A DNA stretch of 64,000 bases from QWHO01 sp039809865 (GTDB lineage: Bacteria; Vulcanimicrobiota; Xenobia; Xenobiales; QWHO01): positions 1-64,000 of the forward strand of contig JBDHVW010000023.1 of NCBI GenBank assembly GCA_039809865.1. Reading direction: 5' to 3'. Positions 36,010-44,559 of this stretch are shown here, in pieces. The notes beneath the pieces were generated by a model that worked only from the letters and a program-made list of their open reading frames with translations, ran no database searches and was not told the origin of the DNA. The position numbers and the translations under genes are program-made. How positions within the stretch are numbered: the stretch's first letter is position 1; every line of letters starts with the position of its first letter.

Positions 36010-36023
36010 GAGTGTTAACACTC
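36010..36023. promoter_or_regulatory. perfect palindrome GAGTGTTAACACTC, candidate operator
   Basis: A 14-bp perfect dyad in the 169-bp gap between malQ (minus) and the orphan gene at 36140 (plus), 40 bp from the malQ start. Position and symmetry suit a dimeric helix-turn-helix repressor; no binding protein can be named. Just to the right (36087-36112) there is an AGTC-rich stretch with near-direct repeats, significance unclear. Confidence 0.4.
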
Positions 36024-36139
36024 CAGCAACATGCGGTTAATGACCTTGCCCCGGTCAGCTCATAGGATGCGCCCGAAAGAAGTCGGCAGTCAAAAGTCGA
36101 CAGTCAACAGAGAGATAGGAACCAGGGGGCTTTCGAACC

Positions 36140-37228
36140 ATGAGCACCGTTATCGCATATAATTCCGCACTTACCAATATGGCGCCGCCACGCGCGCGCC
36201 TGGTCTCGGCCCAGCAGACCGCCGCGACGCCCGTCACCGACGACGTCCAGCTGAGCGGAGGCAAGGCCGCCGAAGAGAAGCCGGAGGACAAGCCCGGCGT
36301 CTCCCTGGGCACGCAGATCGCCGCCGGCGTAGGCCTGGCGCTGGTCCTCACCGGCGCCGTGGCGGGCTTTACCGGCTCGATTCCGGCGATGGGCGCGCCC
36401 ACCGCGATCACGCAGGTCCAGACTCGCGACGTGAAGGCCGTCGGCGATGACGCCGCTGCCCTCATGAAAGACGTCGCCTCGCCCAGCCTGACCGACAACC
36501 TGACCGCCAACCAGGTGCGCAACCGCTACGGCAACGAGGTGGACGACGTGCTGGGCCAGGCCAAGACGTTCGACCAGCTCAACGCCCATCTAGGGGAGGT
36601 CGGCCAGAAGCTGCAGGCCTACGCCGACAAGTTTCCTGAAGGTGGCTCGCTGGTCGAGAACGGCGCCCAGATCGGCATCGAGAAGGCGGACGGCAAGGTG
36701 ACCGTCACCGTCCAGAACGCCGACGCCAGCGTGCAAGAGGCGGTGATCAGCCGTCACGGCATCACCGTGAAGGAGCGCGACGCTCAGGGCACCACCACGA
36801 CGCGGGAGGAGACAGCGCGCCAGGTCAAGGTCAACGCGGACGGCGTCACGATGACAGTCAACAAGATGACCGGGACCTTTGAGATGGCGACCCAGGAGGG
36901 CCCTCGCACTCAGATCAAGGTGACCGTCAGCGGCGCCTCGATCACCGAGCAGCGGCGAGAGACCATCTCGGGCTACGCCGGGATGATCTCGATCAATACG
37001 ACCACCAAATACGACGTTCCGGAGACCTCCGTCATGGTCTACCCGCGCGTAGTGGTGACCGAGACCAAGACCACCGTCAGCGACGATGGTTTTGGCGCCA
37101 AGTCCACCACCAGCACCCGCACCGAGGTCTACGACAACGGCAGCAGCAAGACGTTCCAGAAAGGTCCCGACGGCAAGGAGATGATTCTCGAGTCGGACGG
37201 GCCCGCCATTCTGATCGCGGGACGCTGA
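36140..37228 (+). CDS. orphan single-TM protein with beta-rich repetitive body, 362 aa
   Basis: The N-terminus of about 50 residues has Pro/Ala/Gln-rich sequence with DDVQLSGGKAAEEKPEDKP and no signal peptide. One TM helix follows (GTQIAAGVGLALVLTGAVAGF, about residues 56-76). The distal 200 residues alternate short strands rich in Thr, Val and Lys (VTMTVNKMTGTFEMATQEG, VVVTETKTTVSDDGFGAK), like a beta-helix or beta-solenoid, ending GPAILIAGR. No family recognised. The gene stands alone, 13 bp before the HTTM gene on the same strand. Confidence 0.6.
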   Translation: MSTVIAYNSALTNMAPPRARLVSAQQTAATPVTDDVQLSGGKAAEEKPEDKPGVSLGTQIAAGVGLALVLTGAVAGFTGSIPAMGAPTAITQVQTRDVKAVGDDAAALMKDVASPSLTDNLTANQVRNRYGNEVDDVLGQAKTFDQLNAHLGEVGQKLQAYADKFPEGGSLVENGAQIGIEKADGKVTVTVQNADASVQEAVISRHGITVKERDAQGTTTTREETARQVKVNADGVTMTVNKMTGTFEMATQEGPRTQIKVTVSGASITEQRRETISGYAGMISINTTTKYDVPETSVMVYPRVVVTETKTTVSDDGFGAKSTTSTRTEVYDNGSSKTFQKGPDGKEMILESDGPAILIAGR

Positions 37229-37241
37229 CAAACTCCAGGTT

Positions 37242-38645
37242 GTGAGGGTTTTTCAGCTCGACCTCCGCTCGTTGGCCATCCTCCGGATGGCCATCGGCTT
37301 TTTGGTGCTGTTGGATACCCTGCTGCGCGCGCGCGATCTCTCCGCGTTCTACACCGACGCCGGCGTCATCCCGCGCCTGGACCTGATCGAGTGGTCCTGG
37401 GGTGATCCGTGGCTTTGCCTGCACCTGGGAGGCTCCGGCTGGCTGTCGGCCGCCGTCCTGTTTGCTTTGACGGCGGCCGCGGCCGTGCAGCTGATGCGCG
37501 GCTGGCGCACGCGTTGGATGACGTTTGCCTGCTGGCTCTCTCTCAGCTCGCTCTACCAGCGCAATCCGCTGGTGAACGACCGCGGGGACCTGGAATTGAT
37601 CCTCGTCCTCTTCTGGAGCCTGTTCCTGCCGCTGGGAGGTCGCTGGTCGGTCGACGCGCGCCGCGACGGAGCTCAGGAGGATCCGGTCGTGCTCAGCGCT
37701 GGCAGCGCGGCGATGCTCCTTCAGTTCGCGCAGATCTATGTGTTCGCGGCGCTGCTCAAGAACGGTCTTCCCTGGCTGCGAGGGGATGCCATGGAGCTCT
37801 CGCTGCGCAGCGCGCTCTTCTCGACTCCCCAGGGTTTATGGCTGACCCGCTGGCCAGACCTGCTCAACACCCTGACGCACCCGGCCGTGGCCCTGGAGCT
37901 GCTCATCCCGTGCCTTTTGCTGTGCCCGCTGGCCAACGGTCAGGTCCGAAGCGTGGGGGTGTTGCTGCTTGTGGTGTTTCACACGCTGGTGGGGCTGTTC
38001 TTGCAACTGGGGATCTTTCCGCTCATCGGCGCGCTGTTACCACTGGGATTGCTGCCGGCCTGGTTCTGGGAGACCGTTGGCTGGCAGCGGCGGCTGGACC
38101 GCTGGTTCCCCGCCCCCGAGCGCCCCGGGCGGGCCGGGCGGCTTCCGGTTGCGGTCACGCTCTTCGTGCTGCTTTGCCTGGCTTACACCCTGGCCTGCAA
38201 CCTCTTCATGGTGCGCGATCCCAACCCTCGTCTCATCCCCGACTGGCTGCGGCCCCTGGGCCGCAGCCTCCGGCTCGAGCAGCACTGGGATCTCTTCGCG
38301 CCGCTTCCCCCGCTGGACGGGTGGTTCGTGCTGCAGGCCGAGGTCGACGGCCAGCCGGTCGACCTGTTGCGCGACGCCCCGGCCACCATGGATCGCCCGG
38401 CGGACCCCTCTGCCGTCTTTCCAGACCATCGCTGGCGGATGTTCATGGTCTCGCTCCTTTTCGGAGGCGAGCATTTTCGGGGTAACTACGCGCTTTATCG
38501 GGCGCGCCTCTATCACCAGCGGCATCCCGAGGCTCATCTCGGTCGTCTGGAGCTGATTTTCGTGGTACAGTTAGTCGACGAGGACGGAATTCGTCTTGCT
38601 CCCCAGGTTCGTTCCCTGTGGAGCGGCGCATTTCCGACAAAATGA
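37242..38645 (+). CDS. HTTM-domain membrane protein (gamma-carboxylase-like), paralogue 1
   Basis: 467 residues from a GTG. It opens QLDLRSLAILRMAIGFLVLL, then FYTDAGVIPRLDL, the signature of the HTTM family, which includes the membrane part of vitamin-K-dependent gamma-glutamyl carboxylase. About eight TM segments (to about residue 320) are followed by an extracytoplasmic domain with LEQHWDLFAPLPPLDGWFVL. Bacterial members are widespread and mostly uncharacterised; carboxylase activity is not demonstrated. Clearly paralogous to the gene at 41692; the two flank three pilin-like genes. Confidence 0.8.
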   Translation: MRVFQLDLRSLAILRMAIGFLVLLDTLLRARDLSAFYTDAGVIPRLDLIEWSWGDPWLCLHLGGSGWLSAAVLFALTAAAAVQLMRGWRTRWMTFACWLSLSSLYQRNPLVNDRGDLELILVLFWSLFLPLGGRWSVDARRDGAQEDPVVLSAGSAAMLLQFAQIYVFAALLKNGLPWLRGDAMELSLRSALFSTPQGLWLTRWPDLLNTLTHPAVALELLIPCLLLCPLANGQVRSVGVLLLVVFHTLVGLFLQLGIFPLIGALLPLGLLPAWFWETVGWQRRLDRWFPAPERPGRAGRLPVAVTLFVLLCLAYTLACNLFMVRDPNPRLIPDWLRPLGRSLRLEQHWDLFAPLPPLDGWFVLQAEVDGQPVDLLRDAPATMDRPADPSAVFPDHRWRMFMVSLLFGGEHFRGNYALYRARLYHQRHPEAHLGRLELIFVVQLVDEDGIRLAPQVRSLWSGAFPTK

Positions 38646-38742
38646 ACTGATTGGCACAAAGTGTCCGGAAGGACATTACAGGCCGTCGCGAAATTTTAAC
38701 AAATTCGACGTGGGATCTCCGAGTTCGGAGGAGGGGCCAGTG

Positions 38743-40536
38743 ATGAGCATAAGTTTGCAGTTCTGGCGCACGAAACGCGGTTTCGGGCTGGTGGTCGTGC
38801 TGGGCATCGCAGCCGTGCTGGCCATCTTCACCGGTGCTATCGGTGCCAACGCCGCCATGAACCTCCGCAGCGTCACGCACGAGAGCCAGACGGACCAGGC
38901 CCACTACGCGGCTTTCACGGGCATCCAGCTCTCGATGGCCTGTATCAAGGAGCCTCCGCCCGGACGTGAGGATTGGCTCGAAGTCGACCCCAGCATCGTC
39001 GTCCAACTGAGTGAGAACACCAGCTGCACCGCCCGCACCTATCACAACCTCGAAGGCCTGGCGGGAGCGGTAGCGGTGGCCGACGATGGGACCAAAATCC
39101 CGGTCAACAACTTCTACATCGTGGCCGTTGGCACGGTGGCTCAGGCTGTCAGCGCCAGCAGCTCCTCGATGGGCGCCCTGGTGGCCCCCCTGTTCCCGCC
39201 CATCGACCACGCCGTCTTCGGTAATTCCGAGGTCCACGTGGCCGGGCTGGTCGACCACTTCAACTCCAACGACATGGGTACTGCTCCCGACCCGGACTGC
39301 ACCGTGGCCCTGGCCCCGGTGGGAACCAACTCGATCAACCTCAGCGATTTCGATCTCGGCCCGACCACGCACGTGGATGGGGACCTGCACCTGGGTGAAG
39401 GGGCGTCGGCCGCCGACGTCAGCGCTCTGGCCGGCGTCGCCGCCTCCGACATGGCGGGCGGCGGCGGCTCAACCACCACGGGTGGAATGACGAGCACGAC
39501 GACCACCACGACGGGAACGACCACCGGGGCAACCACGGGAACCACGACCGGAGCCACCACGGGCGCCGCAGCGTCCTCGGTCGACACCGGCACGATCTCG
39601 ACGGGCACCGCCAGCAGCCTCCCGGCCCAGAAGCAGATGCCCAACCTCGCGGCGCCGACCGCCGCCAGCACCATCGTTCCCAGCACGGGCGGATTCAGCC
39701 TCAACGGCAGCCGCAGCTACGTCATCAACGGCAACCTGGTCCTGAACAACGCAACCATCACGGTGAACGGCACCGGCAACGCGCTGCTGTTCGTCAACGG
39801 CAACATCAGCATCACCGACAGCCCCAACCTGACGGTTCCGATGCGCCCCGAGCGCCTCAAGATTTACTGCCTCGATCCCAACGGCACGTTCACCATGGTG
39901 AACAGCAAGGGCTACTTCGTGGTGGCCGGCAACGGGAACTTCAACGTCAACGTGGGTACCGATGCCGAGCTGTTCGGCGCCATCCTGGCCGATAAGGTCA
40001 CTGTGAATGCGGGCAGCGCCGTGCACTTCGACGTGGCGCTGGCCGACCCGACTCGCGTGGGCTCGGTCAGCGATTTCTTCATCACGGGTATCACCGCCGC
40101 CGGTGGTGAGGCCGTGCCGCACGCCGCCCTGATCGCTCCGGGAGCGCTGGCCGGAGGGGCTGGAACGGCCGCGGCCGCGACCGGAACGACCGGGACGACC
40201 GGGACGACCGGAACGACCACCGGGGCGGCCACGACCGGAACCGCCACGACCGGAACCGCCACGACCGGAACCGCCACGACGGGAACGACGACCGGGGGCA
40301 CCGGAATGACCGCCGGCGGGACCACCGGAATGACCTCTACCGCCGGGACCACCGGAACCACCGGGACCGCGACCACGGGAACGACCACAGGAACGGCCAC
40401 CACCGGAACCGCGACGACCGGAACCGCCACCACCGGAACCGCCACCACCGGCACGGCCACCACCGGAACCACCAGCACTTGCGGCTGCGGCTGCGGCTGT
40501 GGCGGCGGGAGCATGGCGATGGACATGGCCCTCTAG
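38743..40536 (+). CDS. prepilin-like surface protein with long Thr/Gly repeat, 597 aa
   Basis: GGAGGAGGGG lies 7 nt before the ATG. The short leader MSISLQFWRTKRG is followed by FGLVVVLGIAAVLAIFTGAIG, a pilin-like hydrophobic helix without Glu+5, as in PilX-type proteins. Residues of about 60-250 are a globular beta domain. A first Thr/Gly block (about 246-278) precedes a beta-helix-like DUF7305-type domain (VINGNLVLNNATITVNGT, LLFVNGNISITDS, then AELFGAILADKVTVNAGSAVHFD). The last 120 residues are repeats of ATTGT/TGTTG, ending in (CG)4-GG and a Met-rich tip. It leads the pilin operon 38743-41691. Confidence 0.75.
   Translation: MSISLQFWRTKRGFGLVVVLGIAAVLAIFTGAIGANAAMNLRSVTHESQTDQAHYAAFTGIQLSMACIKEPPPGREDWLEVDPSIVVQLSENTSCTARTYHNLEGLAGAVAVADDGTKIPVNNFYIVAVGTVAQAVSASSSSMGALVAPLFPPIDHAVFGNSEVHVAGLVDHFNSNDMGTAPDPDCTVALAPVGTNSINLSDFDLGPTTHVDGDLHLGEGASAADVSALAGVAASDMAGGGGSTTTGGMTSTTTTTTGTTTGATTGTTTGATTGAAASSVDTGTISTGTASSLPAQKQMPNLAAPTAASTIVPSTGGFSLNGSRSYVINGNLVLNNATITVNGTGNALLFVNGNISITDSPNLTVPMRPERLKIYCLDPNGTFTMVNSKGYFVVAGNGNFNVNVGTDAELFGAILADKVTVNAGSAVHFDVALADPTRVGSVSDFFITGITAAGGEAVPHAALIAPGALAGGAGTAAAATGTTGTTGTTGTTTGAATTGTATTGTATTGTATTGTTTGGTGMTAGGTTGMTSTAGTTGTTGTATTGTTTGTATTGTATTGTATTGTATTGTATTGTTSTCGCGCGCGGGSMAMDMAL
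40178..40479 (+). repeat. in-frame minisatellite encoding Ala/Thr/Gly repeats
   Basis: About 300 bp of degenerate 9-bp (ACGACCGGG) and 15-bp (ACCGCCACGACCGGA) tandem units inside the pilin-like gene. All are multiples of three, so length change keeps the frame. A smaller related block occurs at 39470-39560. Such arrays are prone to expansion and contraction by slippage. Confidence 0.85.
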
Positions 40537-40546
40537 GAGCCTGGTG

Positions 40547-40999
40547 ATGCGGCGCCGCGGACATTCGCTCCTCGAAGCGGTCGTGGCGGCCTCGGTTTTC
40601 GCCATCGTAGCGGTGGCCCTCACGGGCATCTGGTTCATGTACTACTCCGCCCTGTCCAAGTCGGCCAATACCCTGGCTGCCAATCACCTGGCCCGTACCG
40701 TGGTGGAGGGAGCCATCGCCAACGGCTACGACTGGATCGTCACCCAGCAGCAGCAGACCGACCTGGTCTACACGCTGGAGCGGCGCGTCCGCAGCCGCAG
40801 GGCCAACAGTGAATATCACGTCGATTGGGTGGCTATCACCAATGCCGGCCAGTCGATCACCACCATGCTCCCGGCCGAGGTCTGCCGCATCTCGGTTACG
40901 GTGAAGTGGAAAGACGATACCGGCAACCAGATCGATGCCGGTCCCTACAATCACCAGGTGGTTTACTCCACCTGGATCTACCGGAGCGCGTCGCAGTGA
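40547..40999 (+). CDS. PilV/GspI-like minor pilin, 150 aa
   Basis: The ATG lies 10 nt after the upstream stop with AGGAG overlapping that stop. Leader MRRRG and mature HSLLEAVVAASVFAIVAVALTGIWF form a canonical prepilin N-terminus (Gly at -1, Glu at +5). A beta-rich domain of about 115 residues follows, with one Cys. The small size and position between the repeat pilin and a PilW-like gene suit a minor pilin. Its TGA overlaps the next GTG. Confidence 0.72.
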   Translation: MRRRGHSLLEAVVAASVFAIVAVALTGIWFMYYSALSKSANTLAANHLARTVVEGAIANGYDWIVTQQQQTDLVYTLERRVRSRRANSEYHVDWVAITNAGQSITTMLPAEVCRISVTVKWKDDTGNQIDAGPYNHQVVYSTWIYRSASQ

Positions 41000-41691
41000 G
41001 GAAGCGCAGCCTCGGTATGTCCCTGATGGAGATCCTGGTCGCCATCTTCGTGATGGGGATCGTCGTCTGGGGGGCCTACGAGATCTTCCGGGAAGGCATT
41101 CAATACTTCAAGACCAATCAGAGGGCCAGCGACGCCCAGCGACACTGCCTCAACCTGCTGAGCCAGGTCTGCCTGCAGGTCACCAATGCCAAAGAGGAGC
41201 TCGTCAAGAACTACGACGCTCCCGGCGTGGTCCCCGGAGTCTGCTTCGCCTCGCCCCTGGCCGACGACGGCAAGGTGCACTACGACCTGACCAACGGCAA
41301 TCAGGTCTTCTGGCAGAAGATCGTCTGCTATTACCTGGATACGACTTCCGGTAAGGTCTACCGCAAAATCGAGAAGATTCCCGACACGGTGGCGGGCGAG
41401 ACGGGCAACAGCGACATGGGTCAGGTGGAGGCGCTGCTCGCCACCTCCACCACGAACTACTTCCAATCGCTCAACACCAACGCGGTCACCCTGATCGCCG
41501 AGGACATCGTGGCCTTCAAAGTCAGCGCCTACGATCCCGCGACCAGCGGGGTCGTGCCGGGGGCCGGGCCCAGCGCCGGCGCGGGCGGTGGACGCGCGTT
41601 CGATATCGTGGTGGAAGCCGGGAACCCCACGGACATGGGGCCCAACGGCTACTACCTCAAGCTCGATTCCCGCGTCGCTCCCCGAGGCTGA
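40996..41691 (+). CDS. PilW/GspJ-like minor pilin, 231 aa
   Basis: The GTG overlaps the preceding TGA (GTGA). The leader MRKRSLG is followed by MSLMEILVAIFVMGIVVWGAYEIF, with Glu at +5. Residues of about 45-231 form a beta-rich domain with four cysteines (HCLNLL, QVCLQV, GVCFAS, IVCYYL), possibly two disulfides, and a Gly/Ala-rich loop near the end. The third pilin-like gene of this operon; the HTTM paralogue starts directly at its stop. Confidence 0.72.
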   Translation: MRKRSLGMSLMEILVAIFVMGIVVWGAYEIFREGIQYFKTNQRASDAQRHCLNLLSQVCLQVTNAKEELVKNYDAPGVVPGVCFASPLADDGKVHYDLTNGNQVFWQKIVCYYLDTTSGKVYRKIEKIPDTVAGETGNSDMGQVEALLATSTTNYFQSLNTNAVTLIAEDIVAFKVSAYDPATSGVVPGAGPSAGAGGGRAFDIVVEAGNPTDMGPNGYYLKLDSRVAPRG

Positions 41692-43044
41692 TTGGCCGTT
41701 GGCGAACGTCTAAAAGCTCCGTTTACCCTGGATCTGCGGTCCCTGGCGCTGCTGCGTATGGGTCTGGGTGGGCTGGTCGTGCTGGACGTGCTGCTGCGTC
41801 TGCGCGATCTGACGACCTTCTATACCGACGCGGGCGTGCTGCCCCGGGCCGTGCTGCTGCGCCAGACGTGGCTCAATCCGTCCTATGACCTGTTCCTGAG
41901 CACCGGAACCACCGAGGGGATGCTGCTCCTGTTCCTGCTCGTGGCCCTGGCGGGTGGCTGCCTCGCGGTGGGCTGGCACACCCGCTGGAGCGGCCTGGCG
42001 ACCTGGTATCTGGTCAGCTGCGTGCAACTGCGCAACCCCATGGTGCTGGACGGGGGCGACGATCTTTTGCGCTTGATGCTCTTCTGGACCCCCTTTCTAC
42101 CGCTGGCGGCCCGCTGGTCGCTGGACGCGCGGCGCCATCCCGAGTGGCAACGGTTGCCCGACGGCTACTTCAGCGTGGCCACGGTGGGTTACGTGTTGCA
42201 GGTTTGCTGCCTCTACGGCTTCGCCGGGCTGCTCAAGTCGGATCCGGTCTGGCGCGTCACGGGCGACGCCCTCTACTACGCGCTCAGTGTCGACCAGTTC
42301 GCCACCGGGCTGGGGATGAAGCTGACCGCCTATCCCGGCCTGCTGCGCCCATTGACCTTTGGGGCCCTGGCGATCGAGCTGACGGTGCCGGTCTTGCTGC
42401 TCCTGCCCTGGGGCACGCGCTGGCTCCGCTGGCTGGCGCTCATCCTGGCCTGGTCGCTGCACCTTGGGATCGCGGCCACGATGCACCTGGGCCTCTTCAT
42501 GCCGATCTGCTGCGTCTGCCTGCTCGGGTTGCTGCCCCTGCGCGGCCAGCCCGGCTCGACCGAGCCGGTTCCCCCGGCCTACCGGCTCGGCTGGGCCACG
42601 CAGACTCTGCTCGGGATGATGTGCGTCTTCATTCTGGGAATGAACGTGCGCAGCCTCGACCCGCATCCGCCGCGCATGAATCGCATTCTGGTCTGGGTGG
42701 CGGCGCTTTCTCACGAGGGCCAGGGATGGTATCTCTTTGCCCCTCACCCGCTCACCGACGACGGCTGGTTCTGGGTGCACGGTCGCGGCGCCGACGGCCG
42801 CGAGGTGGACGTGCTGGGGGGAGCCGACAAGCCGGCCATGGTGTCGGCCCAGTTTGCCAACCAGCGCTGGCGGCGCTGGCTGCAGAATCTCAAAGAGGGC
42901 TACCCGGACCTGCGGGCCAGCTATCTGCGGCAAGTGGCGCGGACGCGCGGGTTGAGCCACGTGACGCTGACCTACATGGAGGAGCAGACCCCTCCACCCG
43001 GGGGGCAGGCCACGGTCGTGCTAAAAGTTCTTGATCAGCTCTAG
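41692..43044 (+). CDS. HTTM-domain membrane protein, paralogue 2
   Basis: 450 residues from a TTG that directly follows the pilin stop. The opening TLDLRSLALLRMGLGGLVVL, then FYTDAGVLPRAVL, aligns with the protein at 37242 nearly residue for residue, then diverges. About eight TM segments are followed by a soluble tail with GQGWYLFAPHPLTDDGWFWV, matching the paralogue's HWDLFAPLPPLDGWF. Same family caveats: HTTM proteins resemble the gamma-carboxylase membrane domain, with no known substrate. Expression with the pilin genes is very likely. The 3' end overlaps the GspF-like gene by 24 nt. Confidence 0.8.
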   Translation: MAVGERLKAPFTLDLRSLALLRMGLGGLVVLDVLLRLRDLTTFYTDAGVLPRAVLLRQTWLNPSYDLFLSTGTTEGMLLLFLLVALAGGCLAVGWHTRWSGLATWYLVSCVQLRNPMVLDGGDDLLRLMLFWTPFLPLAARWSLDARRHPEWQRLPDGYFSVATVGYVLQVCCLYGFAGLLKSDPVWRVTGDALYYALSVDQFATGLGMKLTAYPGLLRPLTFGALAIELTVPVLLLLPWGTRWLRWLALILAWSLHLGIAATMHLGLFMPICCVCLLGLLPLRGQPGSTEPVPPAYRLGWATQTLLGMMCVFILGMNVRSLDPHPPRMNRILVWVAALSHEGQGWYLFAPHPLTDDGWFWVHGRGADGREVDVLGGADKPAMVSAQFANQRWRRWLQNLKEGYPDLRASYLRQVARTRGLSHVTLTYMEEQTPPPGGQATVVLKVLDQL

Positions 43045-44205
43045 CGTGGGCAAGATGGCGCTGAGCACGATGAAACCCACCACCAGCCCCATCCCGGCCA
43101 TCAGCAGGGGTTCGAGCATGGCCGCCAGGTCGGAGAGCGCCAGCTCGACCTCCTCGTCGTAGATGCGCGCCGCGTAGCGCACCATCTCGGTCAGGCCGCC
43201 GGTCTCCTCGCCCACGCTCACCAGGTAGATGGCGGCTCGCGGCAAGATGGGCACGCTCTCGAGCGACTGCCCCAGGTCGAGGCCGTCGATCATCTGCTTG
43301 CGGGCCACCATCATGCATTCCTTCACCCAGGCGTTGCCCGAGACGTTGGCGGCGCGCGCCATCGCGTCCACCATCGGCATGCCCGCGTCGAGCATGGTGG
43401 CCAGCGAGTAGAGGATGCGCGTGGTGGCCATCTTCTGCATGACCGGCCCGAAGATGGGGATCTCCATCGGCAGTCGAGTCAGCGCGCTGTCGAGCCGGGG
43501 GTTGTTCTTCAGCCAGCGCCGCAGCCAGGGCTTCCCCAGCCACAGACCCACGAGGCCGAGACCGCACAGGATCACGCCCGGGAGCATCCAGGTGCGCAAG
43601 GACAACAGCATTCGGGTGGGCCACGGGAGAGTCACCTTGAGACTCGTGAAGAGCGGCTGGATCATCGGCAACAGGAAGAAGACGAAGAAGAAGACGCTGG
43701 CCATCGACACCAGGAACAAGATGGCCGGGTAGGTGAACGTGGCCACCAGCTTCTTCTGCAGCTTGAGATTCTTCTCGAGCAGGTCGGCCAGCCGGTTGAG
43801 CAGCTCCTGGAGCTGGCCCGATTTCTCGCCGGTCTCCACCAGCGAGCAGTAGACCTCGGAGAAGACCTGGGGATGGTTGCGCAGGGCCCGCGAGAACATC
43901 ACCCCGCCGTGGACCCGCGCGGTGACGTCTTCGAGGATCTTGCGCAGCCCCCGGTCTTCCAGGCTCTCGGTGAAAAAGTTCAAGGCCCGATACAGGGGGA
44001 TCCCGGCGTCGAGCATGGCGGCGAGCTGACGGGTGAAGGTGGAAAGCTCTTCCAGATTGGCTCTCGGGGCGCCTCGGCCGGGGATGAGCCCGCGAAGTTG
44101 CTGTTTCAGTTCTTCGGTCGGTGAGCTCACCTCTTGAATTTCGGCCCGTCGCGCCACTTTCCCTTGAAGGAAACCTTGGCTGCTTCGGCCGGTTGGATGC
44201 TTCAT
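43021..44205 (-). CDS. type II secretion/type IV pilus inner-membrane platform protein (GspF/PilC)
   Basis: About 394 residues. The two duplicated T2SSF domains are clear: FTRQLAAMLDAGIPLYRALNFF to VETGEKSGQLQELLNRLADL, and ILYSLATMLDAGMPMVDAMAR to VGEETGGLTEMVRYAARIYD. Each is followed by TM helices. It is the platform that couples the assembly ATPase to pilin extraction. The start is uncertain: ATG 44205 is chosen because ATGs at 44226/44229 overlap the divergent gene's start; none has a good Shine-Dalgarno. No assembly ATPase, prepilin peptidase or secretin is in the window, so the core machinery must be elsewhere. Confidence 0.88.
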   Translation of the reverse strand: MKHPTGRSSQGFLQGKVARRAEIQEVSSPTEELKQQLRGLIPGRGAPRANLEELSTFTRQLAAMLDAGIPLYRALNFFTESLEDRGLRKILEDVTARVHGGVMFSRALRNHPQVFSEVYCSLVETGEKSGQLQELLNRLADLLEKNLKLQKKLVATFTYPAILFLVSMASVFFFVFFLLPMIQPLFTSLKVTLPWPTRMLLSLRTWMLPGVILCGLGLVGLWLGKPWLRRWLKNNPRLDSALTRLPMEIPIFGPVMQKMATTRILYSLATMLDAGMPMVDAMARAANVSGNAWVKECMMVARKQMIDGLDLGQSLESVPILPRAAIYLVSVGEETGGLTEMVRYAARIYDEEVELALSDLAAMLEPLLMAGMGLVVGFIVLSAILPTLELIKNF

Positions 44206-44227
44206 TCCACCGAAAGAGGTAGCCATC

Positions 44228-44527
44228 ATGTTGAAAACAGCTCTGATCTTCGGCGTCGTCCTGTGCACCCTGGTCGTGGGCCCGGCCCAGGCCGAGGGGG
44301 TGAACCAGCGAGAACGCCACCAGGGAAGCCGGATCTACGGGGGCATCCAGAATGGAGAGCTTTCCCAGGGAGAAGCGCGCCGCGTCTCCCGCGACCTGGC
44401 CCACGTGCAGCGCGTCGAGGATCGCTTCCGCCGGTCGGGCTCCGGCTACAGCGTTCGTGAGCGCTGCGCCACCCAGGCCATGCTGAACCGCAGCAGCAAC
44501 CGGATCTATCGTCTCAAGCACAACTAG
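44228..44527 (+). CDS. small exported protein with IYRLKHN C-terminus, 99 aa
   Basis: AGAGG about 10 nt before the ATG. Signal peptide MLKTALIFGVVLCTLVVGPAQA, mature start EGVNQRERHQGSRIYGGIQNG, then ELSQGEARRVSRDL and the C-terminus SNRIYRLKHN. This layout (GVN-x-R-E..QG-x-I..GELxxGEAxRL..IYRxKH) is common to small periplasmic proteins of many bacteria, with no known function. All-helical, basic. Confidence 0.7.
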   Translation: MLKTALIFGVVLCTLVVGPAQAEGVNQRERHQGSRIYGGIQNGELSQGEARRVSRDLAHVQRVEDRFRRSGSGYSVRERCATQAMLNRSSNRIYRLKHN

Positions 44528-44559
44528 GAATCCGGGTCCTCGCGCTCGAAAATTCCTCA

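Noticed and set aside
40178..40479. Short regular repeats as a possible CRISPR array
   Set aside because: Units are 9-15 bp, contiguous without spacers and in frame within a coding sequence; no cas genes in the window.
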